DNA from: Elephas maximus indicus
Lineage: Eukaryota; Chordata; Mammalia; Proboscidea; Elephantidae
Reading direction: 5' to 3'
Length of the DNA: 64,000 nt
Assembly (NCBI RefSeq): GCF_024166365.1
Contig: NC_064832.1
Coordinates: forward strand, 41,754,249 to 41,818,248
The translations under genes were made by a program, and so were the position numbers. Each line of letters starts with the position of its first letter. The stretch's first letter is position 1. Below the pieces are notes generated by a model. The model saw nothing but the letters and a program-made list of their open reading frames with translations. It was not told the origin of the DNA and did no database searches. Shown piece by piece: positions 11,021 to 22,602 of this stretch.

Positions 11021-11110
11021 CTAGGGTAGTAGTTGTCAGGATTAATGGCACAGCAAAGGTAAAGCACCTGGAATGGTAGGCACTCTTGAGTGGTAGGTTT
11101 TATAATTAAA

Positions 11111-11404
11111 AATTTTGTTTGGGCCAGTGTGGAAGGGGATCAGGTATTACTAGCATGATCATGCACCACAGGTTGAACTACACACTGCCTGTTTACACCT
11201 GTTGTTCTGGCAAAATTATTGATAGCATGGTCTCCATTCATGTTTCATTTTGTTTTTAACTGGTTATAAGCTTTAATAGACCTTGGAAGCCAATTAATTT
11301 TTTGTGGTGGCTTAATAAGTTAGGATAATGGCAAATTCACCTTAGATTATAATTCACCACAGTCAAACCTATGAAATTTCCTGGTATATATATATATTTT
11401 TTTT
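11111..11404. other. Non-coding, nothing recognised
   Basis: No gene or repeat is recognised apart from a short TA run at about 11385-11396. Confidence 0.4.
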
Positions 11405-12120
11405 ACTGGAATTTTTTTTTAAATTGTGCTTTCTGTGAAATTTCACAGCTCAAGTTAATTTCTCATACAAAAATTTATACACGTATTGTTTTGTGACATT
11501 AGTTGCAATCCCCACAATGTGACAGCACACTCCCCCTTTTCACCCCTGGTTCCCTAGATTCATTTGACCAGTTCCTGTCCCTTCCTGCCTTCTCATCCTG
11601 CTTTTGGACAGGAGCTACCCATTAGGTCTCACGTATCTGATTGAACTAAGAAGCACATTCCTCACTCGTATTATTTTTTGTTTTGTAGTCCTGTCTAATT
11701 TTTGTCTGAAGAGGGGGCTTTGGGAACGGTTTCAATTCTAGGTTAACAGTGCTTCTGGGGTCCACAGTTTCGGAAGTTCCTCCAGTCTCTGTCAGACAAT
11801 TAAGCCTGGTCTTTTTATGCGAATTTGAGTTCTGTTCTACATTTTTCTCCTGCTCTGCCTGGGACTCTGTGCAGTGTTCTCTGTCAGTGTGATCATTGGT
11901 GGCCGCCACGCACCATCTAGTTTTTCTAGTCTCAGGCTGGTAGAGTTTCTGGTTCATGTGGTCTCAGTCCTTTGGGCTAATATTTTCCTTGTGTCTTTGG
12001 TTTTCTTCATTCTCCTTTGTTCCAAGTGGGACAGGACCAATTGATGCATCTTAGATAGGCACTCACAAGGTTTTAAGACTCCATATGTCACTCACTGAAG
12101 TGGGATGTAGAACATTTACT
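11405..12120 (-). mobile_element. L1 3' UTR (minus)
   Basis: The T-rich start, then AAATTGTGCTTTCTG, CTCATACAAAAATTTATAC and CCTGGTCTTTTTATG run parallel to the L1 3' UTR at 26225-26940. At about 12120 it departs from that copy and enters the monomer-bearing block. Confidence 0.8.
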
Positions 12121-13720
12121 TAATAAACTTCGCTATGGGTTGTTTGTGGCACTACTAGGGCTGACAGGGTGGGCCTGGAATCAGTGCTGGGCAGGGTCCA
12201 GTAGGTGGTGCCTGCACTGCTTCTGGGTGTGATGTTCAGCGCACGGTGCAGGTAGGCAAGGAATAAGGGGAAGGTTGTGATGTGTGGAGCTGATAGGGGT
12301 ATGGAAAAGAAGAGAGACAGAAGAGAGAAACAGGAGCCAAAACCAAACAAGCAAAGAAAGGGGAAAAAAAAAAAAGAGTGCTAAGGGAGCTTGCCTTTGG
12401 AGTAGAGAGATGAGAGACCAAGAAATGGAGAAACGCAAAAAGGAAAAAAAAGGGGAGGAAAAAAAAAAAAAACTAGACAAAAATTTGAAAAAGCAAAAAA
12501 GAAAAGCCCCCAGGAGTCCTGGAGTCCCACCAGTGGGGCTGCTAAGACTGGAGAAATGGCTCCCAGGCTGCTCAGCATAGCCTGGCTAGAGGGGATATAG
12601 CTGTCACACAGCACCAGGTATTCAGGAGACAGGAAAAGAAGATAAGTGTAGAGTGACGAGAACTGAGAAATGAAGAAAGACAGAAAGGGAAAAAGAGAGA
12701 GAAAAGAAGAAAGAAAAAGAAAAAAAGAAATGCCCCCAGGGATCCCATGTATGTTGCTACGCAGATTGGGGAAGTGGCTCCTAAGCCATGCAGTGCAGTT
12801 TGGCTAGAAGGGGCTCCAAACTTTGAAAAGAAAAAGAAAACAAACAAACAAAGCAAAACAAGGAAAACCAAAACCCCAGGGATCCCACCAGCCTGGTGTC
12901 GTGGGCCGGGGGGAGTGGTTCCCCAGTCGAGCATGGCTTCATAGCCTTTCAAGAAGAAGCAAAGATGGCACACTGAGCCAGGTGTTCCAGAGAAAGGAGG
13001 GGAGGTGGTAGGAGGCACAGAAGAAACCAAAAGAGATGGAAAGAGCCAACACAAGCTCAGGAGTCCTGACAGTGTGGGCAGGGCGAACCCAAGCAGCCTG
13101 AGGCCAAAACAGTTGCCTCCTGGCCAAAAGATTGTGGCTGGCAGGAAGCAGAGGAGGCCAAAGAGGGGGGAAGAAGGCAGGTGCTAGGGAAGCATATATC
13201 ACTATTTACCAGGTGCTCTGTTTCCTGCTGGGAACTTTGTGAAGTTGCTTTCCCATACTTCCTGTCCACCCATCTCCCACATGGGTGGGGCGAATCCAAG
13301 CCACATGGACTCTGCACTTCCCGGCCAGTCAAGCCACCATAGCCAGCCAGGAAGCTTGGAGGTAGAACAGCAGGGAAAGAATAAGGAGTGGGAAAGCATG
13401 TATCGCTGGTTACCGGGTGCTCTGTCTCCTGCTGGGAGTTCCAAGAAGCTGTTTTCCCGTGCTCCTGGTCTGCTGATCCTGACAGGAGTCCAAGATGGCT
13501 GATCTGTGTCAGCTGATGGGCCTTCTTCACATATCTCTCCTCGCTCTCTGTCCTCGGAAAGTTTCTTATTCCATTCAGTGCTGAACTGAGTTTTTATCTC
13601 TTCATTTAACACTTCAGGTTCCAGGAATGACGTTTGCCTCTGCTTTACTTTTTTGTGTCTTTGCTGTGGAGGGATGGCGTGGTGCTTCTGTCTATGGCAC
13701 CATGTTGGCCAGAAGTCTCC
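12121..13720 (-). mobile_element. Probable L1 5' UTR with tandem monomers
   Basis: Read on the minus strand, the block starts near GGCCAACATGGTGCC (13720) and includes CAGCCATCTTGG near 13500, both typical of an L1 5' end. Two diverged monomers of 204 bp lie at about 13057-13460. They are obvious in translation, where QQETEH recurs 68 codons later. Further downstream three blocks begin with CCCAGGRRTCC-type sequence near 12507, 12733 and 12874, between purine-rich tracts. The open frames of 60-160 codons here are by-products of this repetition. No ORF1 or ORF2 is visible before the 3' UTR starts at 12120. That this is an L1 5' UTR is inference. Confidence 0.5.
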
Positions 13721-13721
13721 A

Positions 13722-13846
13722 AGGCTGTAATCTTTACAGAAGCAGATACCACATCTTTCTCCCTTGAAGCGGCTGATGGGTTCAAACTATCGACCTTTTT
13801 GTTAGCAGCCAAGTGCTTAACATCTGTGCCACTAGGCCTCCTATAG
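13722..13846 (-). mobile_element. AfroSINE, long form, 5' part only
   Basis: Reversed body and tRNA head are present (CCAAGGCTGTAATCTTTAC, GTTAGCAGCCAAGTGCTTAA, GCCACTAGGCCTCC). The tail half is missing and the piece abuts the L1 5' end. Confidence 0.85.
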
Positions 13847-13970
13847 AAGATAGAAGTACATTATAAATCAGGGGGTTGGCCAATGTATTTGTAAAGGTCT
13901 GGATAGTATATATATTAGGCTTTGCAGGTCACATACGATCTATGTTACACAGTTTCCTGCTTATCTTAGT

Positions 13971-14484
13971 CATCTAGTGCTGCTATAACAGACATATCAC
14001 AAGTGGAGGGCTTCTCCAAGCAGAGGTTTATTCTCTCACAGTCCAGGAGGATAGAAGTCCAAATTCAGGGAGTCAGCTCCATGGGAAGGCTTTCTGTCTC
14101 TGTAGGCTCTGGAGGAAGGTCCTTGTCATCACTCTTCCCCTGGACTAAGAACTTCTCTGTGCAGGGATTGCAGGTCCAAAAGGTATGCACTCTGCTCCCG
14201 GTGCTTCTTTCTTGGTGGTGTGAGTTTTCCCTGTCTCTCTGCTTGCTTCTGTCTTTTATATCTCAAAGAGATTGATTTAAGACAAAACCTCATCTTGTAG
14301 ATTGAGTCCTGCCTCATTAGCATAAATGTCGCTGATCCCACCTCATTAACATCGTAGAGGTAGGATTTACAACAATAGGAAAATCACATCTGATGACAAA
14401 ATGGTAGACAATCACACAAAATTAGGAGTCATAGACTAGCCAAGTTGACACACATTTTTGGGAGACACAATTCAATCTATAACA
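13971..14484 (+). mobile_element. Solo LTR, ERVL (MLT2-like)
   Basis: It opens TCTTAGTCATCTAGTGCTGC and closes CACAATTCAATCTATAACA. Between are TTTATTCTCTCACAGTCC and GAGGATAGAAGTCC, the wording of MLT2-class LTRs. No internal retroviral sequence accompanies it, so it is a solo LTR or fragment. Confidence 0.6.
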
Positions 14485-14494
14485 CTGCCCTTAT

Positions 14495-14530
14495 TTTTCT
14501 TCTTCCTCCTCCTGCTCCTCCTCCTCCTAT
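14495..14530. repeat. TCC/CTC simple repeat
   Basis: Runs of TCTTCCTCCTCCTGCTCC lie between the LTR and the right half of the hAT element. Confidence 0.7.
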
Positions 14531-14660
14531 GTCTTTTTTCTTCTACTTTTAAACAGAGCTTTAAAAATGTAAAAATGTAAATACCATTCTTAGCTCATGG
14601 ATCATGTATAAGCAGACTGTGGGTCATATTTCACACATGGGCTGTAGTTTGCCAATTCCT

Positions 14661-15270
14661 AATATAAAGGATAATAATAAAAAAGACATCAAACTGCCCA
14701 TCACCAGTTTACAAAACAGAATAATACCAATAATATTGAAATTCGCTCTATGCCCCTCATAATTTTATCCCTTTTCTTTCCCCCAAGAGTTAACCCTGAG
14801 GCCAGGGTAGGTCTCAATGCTCTACAATCCTTGTCTATCTGCCACAGGTGTGGTGAAAGGTGATTTCCCCACCTTCAGTCTGATTACTGGCCTCTCAGTG
14901 TTCATTTCCTATCCCAGGGTGTGTCTCTTCCTCTGGTAACTGAGCATGGGAATTTCTACTTCTTTAGGGGAAATCCTGCCTCTAACCATGAACTGTGGCT
15001 GAGTGCTTTGGCTCTGAAAGTATAATTATACAATAGTCTGCAAATAAAAGTCTAATTTTAGGATGCGTTAATATGTCTGGTCTTATACAACATGAAACAT
15101 ATTGAACACATTGCATTATAATTTGGTCTGGGTTGAGCTTTGAACAAGCTAAGTTCCATTCTCTTCCTTTTTACAGTTTCTCCTGGGATATGAAATGAAA
15201 TATCAGGTAGACATGACTTTTTTATGTATATCACCATCCTAATACTGCATTGTTTTAAATTATCATAGCT
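14661..15270. other. Non-coding, nothing recognised
   Basis: No gene or repeat is recognised. The 73-codon reverse frame at 15058-15279 has no recognisable domain. Confidence 0.4.
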
Positions 15271-15282
15271 ATATGACATAAT

Positions 15283-15449
15283 AAACCCTGGTGGCGCAGT
15301 AGTTAAGTGCTACGGCTGTTAACCAAGAGGTTGGCAGCCTGAGTCCACCAGGCATTCCTTGAAAACTCTGCGGGGGTAGTTCTACTCTCTTCTATAGGGT
15401 CACTATAAGTCAGAATCAACTCGGATGGCAGTAGGTTTGGTTTTTTGGT
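15283..15449 (+). mobile_element. AfroSINE, short form
   Basis: A full-length copy runs from AAACCCTGGTGGCGCAG to GGTTTGGTTTTTTGG. The target duplication is ATATGACATAAT (15271-15282) and ATATGACTTAAT (15450-15461). Confidence 0.95.
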
Positions 15450-15797
15450 ATATGACTTAATACTAAGCAGGTTGAGTCTCTTCCTACTAGCCTTCTTTTA
15501 AACTGTGATATCATGTTTTTTTGAAACAAACTTTATTCTTTTTGTTTTCAAAATCTATCAACATTGGTATTTCAGTGAACTTATAAATTTATTTTCCTCT
15601 TGTAATATACTCTTTCTGCCCTTCACATTTTGTTCTGCCTGGTGGATCTGTCTTCTCACTCTCGACAATTACATTTTCTATTCCAGAGGCTGTTTCCTAT
15701 ACCAGAAATTATAGGTCTCATAGTCTGAGACTGAGGATTGCCCCGTTAAGAAGGTCTTATGCTAAATGATCAATGCTGCCGCCTAGTATTGATGGAC

Positions 15798-15835
15798 TCT
15801 GACCCCTCTGTTTTACTGAACTCAGAGGGGTCAGA
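15798..15835. other. Perfect 13-bp inverted repeat (hairpin)
   Basis: TCTGACCCCTCTG at 15798-15810 and its exact complement CAGAGGGGTCAGA at 15823-15835 flank a 12-base loop. It lies in otherwise unremarkable single-copy DNA. Confidence 0.7.
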
Positions 15836-15952
15836 CCCATGCAATCAGTTTCTATTCAATGGCTATTTGATTTCTCTTTTTTCCCAGAAGACTAGATAGG
15901 AAACATTTTTGGCCTGGGCGATCTTGGAATTGAGAACTCTATGTACACCCAC

Positions 15953-16110
15953 AGAAACCCTGTGGCGTAGTGGTTAAAAACTACGGCTGCTAATCAAAAG
16001 GTCGGCAGTTTGAATCCACCAGGCGCTCCTTGGAAACTCTATGGGGGCAGTTCTACTCTGTCTTATAGGGTCGCTATGAGTCAGAATTGACTCGATGGCA
16101 ACGGGGTTTT
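15953..16110 (+). mobile_element. AfroSINE, short form, perfect TSD
   Basis: The copy runs from AGAAACCCTGTGGCGTAG to GGCAACGGGGTTTT. Identical 12-base duplications ATGTACACCCAC flank it (15941-15952 and 16111-16122), which marks a relatively recent insertion. The tRNA head and body are close to the apparent consensus. Confidence 0.97.
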
Positions 16111-16190
16111 ATGTACACCCACTAAGTATATACTAGGTGAATTTTATGTTGTTATAATTCCAATAATAAACTCTGCCTAAGATAAGATTT

Positions 16191-16354
16191 TTTGGAGCTC
16201 TGGTGGCACAGTGGTTAAGAGCTATAACTGCTAACCAAAAGGTCAGCAGTTCAAATCCACCAACAGCTCCTAAGAAACCCTATGGGGCAGTTCTAGTCTG
16301 TTCAATAGTGTCGTTATGAGTCAGAATCAATTTGATGGCAATGGGGTTCAGTTT
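16191..16354 (+). mobile_element. AfroSINE, short form
   Basis: GGAGCTCTGGTGGCACAG through GGCAATGGGGTTCAG is followed by TAAGATAGCATTT (16355-16367), an imperfect repeat of TAAGATAAGATTT at 16178-16190. Confidence 0.93.
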
Positions 16355-16839
16355 TAAGATAGCATTTACTCTTCTACAAGCCAAGACAAATGTTTAATTT
16401 TTGTTAGGTCCAAGTTAATACCACTCCACCTCATTTTCATGTCATTTCATCACTGTGACATGTACTGTCTAAAAAGTTAGGGAGGGAGGTGTGAAGGTCT
16501 GAGATGCTCACAACTCCAAAATCTTCAAACCTTGGGATGTCACAGTTACTTAGCAAGACACTTTTCTCCAAACATGGGAAATCAGAGCCCCTACTTACCT
16601 CATCTTATGCTTGTTACTGTTTGTATATTTTCTATAACCAAGATAACTGTTGTCATGATAGTCTGAAATTCAGTTCTGCATTAAAATAATGCTGATTAAG
16701 AAACAGACAAGAGTGAAGTAAATATGTACTTTTTTTTTTTTTTTAAATTTACTTTCCAAATTTAAGGTGCTTTGTTTGTTTCTTTGGTATTAAAATTTAA
16801 ACACCTCTTTTGGGCTTGACCTTGCCTAGTACTAGCAGT

Positions 16840-17006
16840 GGAAAGCCTGGTGGTGTAGTGGTTAAGTGCTACAGCTGCTAACCAAAAGGTAGGCAGTTCG
16901 AATCTACCAGGTGCTCCTTGGAAGCTCTGTGGGACAGTTCTACTCTGTCCTATAGGGTCGCTATGAGTCAGAATTAACTTAATGACAATGGATTTGGGTT
17001 TTGGTT
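16840..17006 (+). mobile_element. AfroSINE, short form
   Basis: The full-length copy has target duplications TAGTACTAGCAGT (16827-16839) and TAGTACTGGCAGT (17007-17019), with one mismatch. Confidence 0.95.
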
Positions 17007-17019
17007 TAGTACTGGCAGT

Positions 17020-18055
17020 AATTCAAACATGCAATCTACTTCAGCAACCACAGAATAGGCCAGTGCCTGCTATTATAGTAACTACATATGAAATCCTGTC
17101 CATTGCAACAGCTTATTAACATTTAAAAAGAACTAGATCCATTTATACTCCGACTATAGAGTCCAACGCCTGCTGAGCAGAACTCACTGTCTGTCATTCT
17201 CAACCTTTTCCCCTCTTTTGCATTCACTAAAGTCCTTAAATATCAGCAGCACACTAAAAATTCTCATATAAATGCACCAGATGAAATCCCATCTTCGGCT
17301 CCAGCCCTCCCAACCCATTTTCCCTGCATTCACATAACATTGAGGGGCTAATTTCAGTAGATTGTCAAAAGCAAAGGTAACAGTCCATTTAGCAGCCAGC
17401 TAGTTGCTAATTTGTACCCAACTAAAATGCATCAAAATTTAAGCACTCCCAATTGTACGCTTTGAAAGATAAGCATTCTATGAATTCAACTCTGCTGTAG
17501 GTTGAGCCCTGACTGATTTCTTCCACAGCAAGATAAGCCATGTTCCAGTGCTTTCCAACACTGATTCTTAGCCTAAAGCCAAAAATCCTATCTCATCAGC
17601 ATGTTGATTTTTGTCTTTGGTTTCTTGCTGCATGGGGCACAAACCTATGAGACTGTATGCAGCTGGTTGTCACACTCCGGCACAGAACTAAAAAAGGATC
17701 TTCTTGTCCCTTTTTAAGAGCCTTTCATATTAAAAAACACTCAGAGGTAGAGGAAGGTATAGACATCAGATAGACATAACTGTTTTAAGATTATCAAAGT
17801 GCAGATTTGTCGTCAGGAGAAGCTGAACTTGGCTTGGTCTTCCTGGCGATAGTGATGCCCCTTCTCATTCATTGATGCATTCAGACTGGGGTCTGTATTT
17901 GTCACTGGAACAAGGCACAAAGCGGTTTATAAAGAATCATACAGAACTTGACCAGTACTTGAAGTCATTTTACTCTAATGACTTGAATTAGTACTTTCCC
18001 AGTGCTTAATGCAAGAAAAAAAAAAAAAAAAGGAGAAACATTTTTAAGCACTTAC
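17020..18055. other. Single-copy non-coding DNA
   Basis: No gene or repeat is recognised over 1 kb, apart from an A run at about 18016-18031. Confidence 0.45.
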
Positions 18056-18057
18056 TA

Positions 18058-18222
18058 CTCACTGTGGTCAAGAGCTAGAGCTGCTAACCAAAAGGTTGTA
18101 GTTCGAATCCACCAGCCGCTCCTTGGAAACCCTGTGGGGCAGTTCTACTCTGTCCTATATGGTCACTATACAGTCACTGTGAGTCAGAAATCAACTTGAC
18201 AGCAACAGGTTTGATTTTTTTC
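18058..18222 (+). mobile_element. AfroSINE, short form, 5'-truncated
   Basis: It starts at CACTGTGGTCAAGAGC, lacking the first bases of the head. The region GGTCACTATACAGTCACTGTGAG holds a small duplication inside the body. Confidence 0.9.
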
Positions 18223-18253
18223 TTTTTAATTATTACTATTATTTATTAAACAC

Positions 18254-18405
18254 GTGGAGCCCTAGTGGTGCAATGGTTAAGAGCTATGGCTGGTAACAAA
18301 AAGATTGACAGTTAGATCTACCAGCTGCTCCTGAGAAACCCATGGAGCAGTTCTACTCTGTCCTATGAGGTCGCTATGAGTTGGAATTCACTCAATGGCA
18401 ATGGG
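18254..18405 (+). mobile_element. AfroSINE, short form
   Basis: The full-length copy GTGGAGCCCTAGTGGTGC to GGCAATGGG is flanked by TTATTAAACAC (18243-18253) and TTATTAAATGC (18406-18416). Confidence 0.92.
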
Positions 18406-18416
18406 TTATTAAATGC

Positions 18417-19175
18417 ATTTACAAAATGGTTATAAATAGTACCAATCTTGAGACAGAGGTAGTGGTGTGCCTGGGAGCCTAGATTGGCACCATGTACTGT
18501 TCCTCTGGTTCCCTTGCTCTTTCTATGATCCCACACCAAACTCTCCAGCTCTTAGTGAGGAGAAACCCAAAACTACCAATGGTGTCTTGGAAGAAAATAA
18601 TCTTGTCCTGATTTTTCTAAAAAGAAAAGGAAAATAGGTCAAAACGAATCTTCTAAAGACATTGAGTTGTAATTATTCAAAGGTTTTTGAGAAAGTATGG
18701 AAAAAGTACAGACTGAGCTAGCTTTAATAAGGCTAAAGTGACCGTGCAAATCTAATTTGCCAGAAGTATTGTAACTGATCAAAGAAAGGTACATTACACT
18801 CTTGTAGCTATGGTTCTTTCATGCCACAGCTGCTGTGGCAACATGGTAGGGGTGAGGTAGGAAGGCAAGGCTTTTTGGTGAATTACTAAAATGTATATTT
18901 TAGCAATGTTCTATTGAGGCTCTTTGGCACTTTAGGGTTGCTAGAATAGGTACCTGGTGAAGGAAGATATGGCACATGTGAGAGGCAAAATCTTAGGAGA
19001 CTGAGAAACAAAACCAAACTTTACCTTGATCAGTTGCTTACTTCCTAATTTTGCCTATGGTTAGCTTTGGAAGGGAGAAATAGAATAGGGTTTCAGAAGC
19101 AGCTGGATTTAAATAATATGAGTATACAACGTCCTTTTTTTGACCCTACTCTTTCTTTTCAGAAAAGATTTCTCT
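18417..19175. other. Single-copy non-coding DNA
   Basis: No gene or repeat is recognised here. Confidence 0.4.
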
Positions 19176-19179
19176 AGGT

Positions 19180-19425
19180 CTGACAGTCAGGAGACCTGGA
19201 TTCTATAGCTCTCTGCAGACATTAAAATGAATTCCTTTACTTCTCCATGGTTCCACTTCTTGTTTATTTAATACAGGGGTTCAAGCATACGATTTCTATT
19301 CAGTTATAAACTGCTGTGATTCTCATTTCCTATTAGAATATTCTACTCTACAGAGGATAGTATAGGCTTCTAACATATGACACATAGTTGGTATTCAATG
19401 AAAAACAAAGAGTTGAATGAATGGG
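19180..19425 (+). mobile_element. MIR-like SINE, diverged
   Basis: AGTCAGGAGACCTGGATTCT near 19186 and the end ATGACACATAGTTGGTATTC followed by GAATGAATGGG near 19415 fit a diverged MIR or MIR3. Confidence 0.45.
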
Positions 19426-20600
19426 TTAATGATAATTTTTGTCTGGTATATTCATTTTTTTATGTGTTTCCTGTGCACACAGTGCATTGTATGAGATAGA
19501 CTGAGGATAGTTGTTGATTAATTCCTGATTCCAAAGTACTTATGTATAGTTTTCAGAAATGTCTATAGGCAGCCATGACATAGTAGAATTACCCTTGTAG
19601 ATGACCTTGACCATGGAACCTCTATTCAATGATGCTGAAAATTCCAGGGAAAGTGTTCCAATAATTCATTTAAACTGAGAGTCATGAAGGTGAAATGGGC
19701 TGCCAAGAAGAGTGAGGGATGCAGCATGGCAGACAGAACAGAGTTTAGGCTTGATGCCACCAGCTAGATGGGTGACCTTGTACCCATCATAATCTGCCTG
19801 TGTTCACATCACTCATCCTAATATTACATCATTTCCACCAATCTGCCTTACTTACAGGGTTTTTAATTGATCATATTGAGAGTATTAACCTGTTTGCATT
19901 GGCTCTATTTCCTTCTTGTTGTGTTTAGACCTTTAGCACTCTGCAGTGGCCTCCTCAAGTATTTCTGGAGGTTTCAGGGAATGTCTGAAGTGTTCATGCA
20001 CAGCACCATCAACTGCTACTTGGCATCTACCAGGAACTGCCACCTCTCATATATACCTCTCCTTCTGTTGTGCATCACGTCTTCTGGTGATAGTACCTAC
20101 TACTTCCCTTGGCCACTACTGGATCAAGAAATAGAGCTGTGACTTCTGCTGATTATTGACTTAGTCGTTAGGCATTGGTATCTGTGCCCTGGCTGGACAC
20201 TCTCCCTCCACTGCTAGAACTCTTGGAGTAAGAAAGCTACACTGTGTTCTCTGAAGCCAAAGGATGCTTTGAAGTGAACACTTCTCTTTTGTGTGACTCT
20301 TTGTTAGGGGTCTAGCCAAGAAGTGCCATTGAAGTGAGATTGTTTCTCTGACTTTTTATTCTCCCTTCTCTATTTTCTTAGGGTCCAACATGTGCCTACA
20401 TGATTGATTGGAAGATATATTAGAATGCCATATACCTTGTGGTAAGCCCTTCATTTCTGACACTGAAGTTTTGTAACTGTCCTGTCTCTTCTCCTTCATG
20501 GGTTCTCTGCCAGGATAGGCTCCTGAAGAGCTCACTTCACTAATCCATCAAGCATACCCAGCATGGCTAAATCTCAATGGTTCATATAATGCCATTGCCT
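19426..20600. other. Single-copy non-coding DNA
   Basis: No repeat is recognised. The 91-codon frame at 19867-20142 carries no domain I know and is judged chance. Confidence 0.4.
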
Positions 20601-21121
20601 AAACTGAGATTCTGGCTACATGTAAAATAGGAATTGGTATGAATATGTAAAATACACCTTATTGAGAGAATAAAAGAGAAAATGCAGAGAAACGTTTCAA
20701 TAGATAAAAGAAAAGTGATAAAAATCATTGTCCTTTTTATAAACAAAACAAAAATTAACAAACTAGGAATAGAATATCCAAGAGCAAACATTATATTTAA
20801 GGGAAAAAATAGATACATTTTCCTTTGAAACTGGAACAAGACAATGATGGTACTATCATCACTTCTATTTGACTTAGTGCTGGACTTCCTAGCCAATGTA
20901 GCAAGGCATGAAAGAGAGAAAATGTATAAGGAAAAGAGAGGAAAATGATGATGCTATTGTTTATAAATAATGTGATTGTATGTATAGAAGATTCAAAATA
21001 ATATGAAATTTTTCTGAATACAAGGCAATATTAAAAATATATATTCTTATACATCAACAAAGAGTAGTTAGGTGATTTAAGAAATACCATTTAGAACAGA
21101 ATTGGAAACAAGATATGATTA

Positions 21122-21276
21122 AACCAAAAAAACCCACTGCTGTAGAATCAATTCCGATTCATAGTGACCTTATAGGACAGGACCCATAGAGTTTCCAAGG
21201 AGGGCCTAACGGATTTGAACCACCAGCCTTTTGGTTAACAGCCATAGCACTTAACCACTACGCCACCAGGGTTTCC
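21122..21276 (-). mobile_element. AfroSINE, short form
   Basis: A complete reversed copy from AACCAAAAAAACCCACTG to CACCAGGGTTTC lies inside the L1. The target duplication is CAAGATATGATTA (21109-21121) and CAAGATATGACTA (21277-21289). Confidence 0.95.
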
Positions 21277-21463
21277 CAAGATATGACTAGGAATCAATTC
21301 AACAAAGGATATGCAGGATCTCTATGAAGATGACATTATTGAAAAAAAAAGATTTAAATATATTATGTTCATGGTTGGGAAGACTCATTATTGTAAAGAT
21401 GTCAGTCCAATTCATCGCAAACTGATATCTAGATTTAGTGTAATGCCAATCAAAATTTAGGCA

Positions 21464-21486
21464 TGTTTGTGTGTGTGTGTGTGAAT
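21464..21486. repeat. GT microsatellite
   Basis: About nine GT units lie within L1-derived sequence. Confidence 0.8.
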
Positions 21487-22602
21487 GCGTGCTCTCATGA
21501 GACAGAGAGAAAGAAGAGAGAGAAATGAACAAGATGCTTCTAACATGTATTTGAAAATGCAAAGGGTCAAGTGTAGCTAAGACACTCTTGAAGGCAAACA
21601 AGGTGGCAGAAGACTTGTACATCTAAATATTAACACTTAACTTAAAGGTACCACAATTAAGACAGTGTGGTCTGGGTACAGGACAGAAAAATGGGCCACT
21701 TGAATAGAGCCAGTAAGTGGCCCACACATCTATGGGCCCTTGGTTTATGACAAAAGTGAAGATCATTGGGAAAGGATGGCCTTGATTAATGGTGCTGGGC
21801 CGGTTGGACATCACAGTAAAAACTATTAAATATGGCCCTTATCTCACACCATAAAGAAAAATTATTTTCAGGTGGACTGTAGACTTCACTGTAAAAAGCA
21901 AAACAATAAATATTTTAGAATATCGTGTAGTAAAACATCTTCATTATCTTAGGTAAATTCATGGTTTTTAAACAGGATAACTATATTGGAAAAAATTGAT
22001 AAATTGGACTACATTAAAATTATTAATTTATTTTTTTAGAAGAAATAATTAAGAGAGTTAAAAGGTAAGTTACGGAGGGTGAGAATATATTTGAAATTAC
22101 ATGTATGACACAGCATTGCATGAATCCAGAGTACCAAAAAAAAAAAGAATGCCTACAAATTAATAAGAAAAAGACACAACCTGTTATAAAGATGGACGTG
22201 AGACTTGATTAGGCACTTCAAACATTGGATATCCAAATGCCTAGTAAACATATGAAAAGATGTCAGCATCATTAGCAATCAGAGAAATGAAAAATGACAT
22301 ACCATGATACATCTATCTGAATGACTAAAATGAAAAAGTCAGAAAATATCAAGTGTTAGAATGTGAAGGAAGAGAAACTCTTATGCACTTTATGCACTAC
22401 TGATGCATATTGGTGCAATCATTTGGAGAACAGGCTTCCATTATTCATTAGTTTGAAGATGTACATGACAATGACCCCCAGTCCTACAACTAGGTATATT
22501 CCTAACTGATATACATGTCCATGTGCCTCAAAAAACATATACAGGTATGCTTATAGCAACGTTATTCATAATAGTTCAAAACCAAAGTACATCGACCCTA
22601 AA

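Larger units (their letters stand above)
10600..11110 (+). mobile_element. MIR SINE split by two AfroSINEs
   Basis: The left part is CTGTGTGACTTTGGGCAAG through TCTGTAAAATAGGG and ends at about 10690. The right part starts at about 11020 with TAGGGTAGTAGTTGTCAGG and includes GGAATGGTAGGCACTC. Two AfroSINEs lie between. Confidence 0.75.
13869..14660 (+). mobile_element. hAT-type MER element split by an LTR
   Basis: The left half is 13869-13970 (CAGGGGGTTGGCCAATG, then TTAGGCTTTGCAGGTCACA). The right half is about 14530-14660, ending CTGTAGTTTGCCAATTCCT. The two termini are imperfect inverted repeats. An LTR sits between the halves. Confidence 0.65.

Noticed and set aside
12572-13612. Several long reverse frames (136-160 codons) that look like a gene cluster
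   Set aside because: They arise from tandem monomers and pyrimidine tracts in a probable L1 5' UTR; neighbouring frames overlap in the same repeats.
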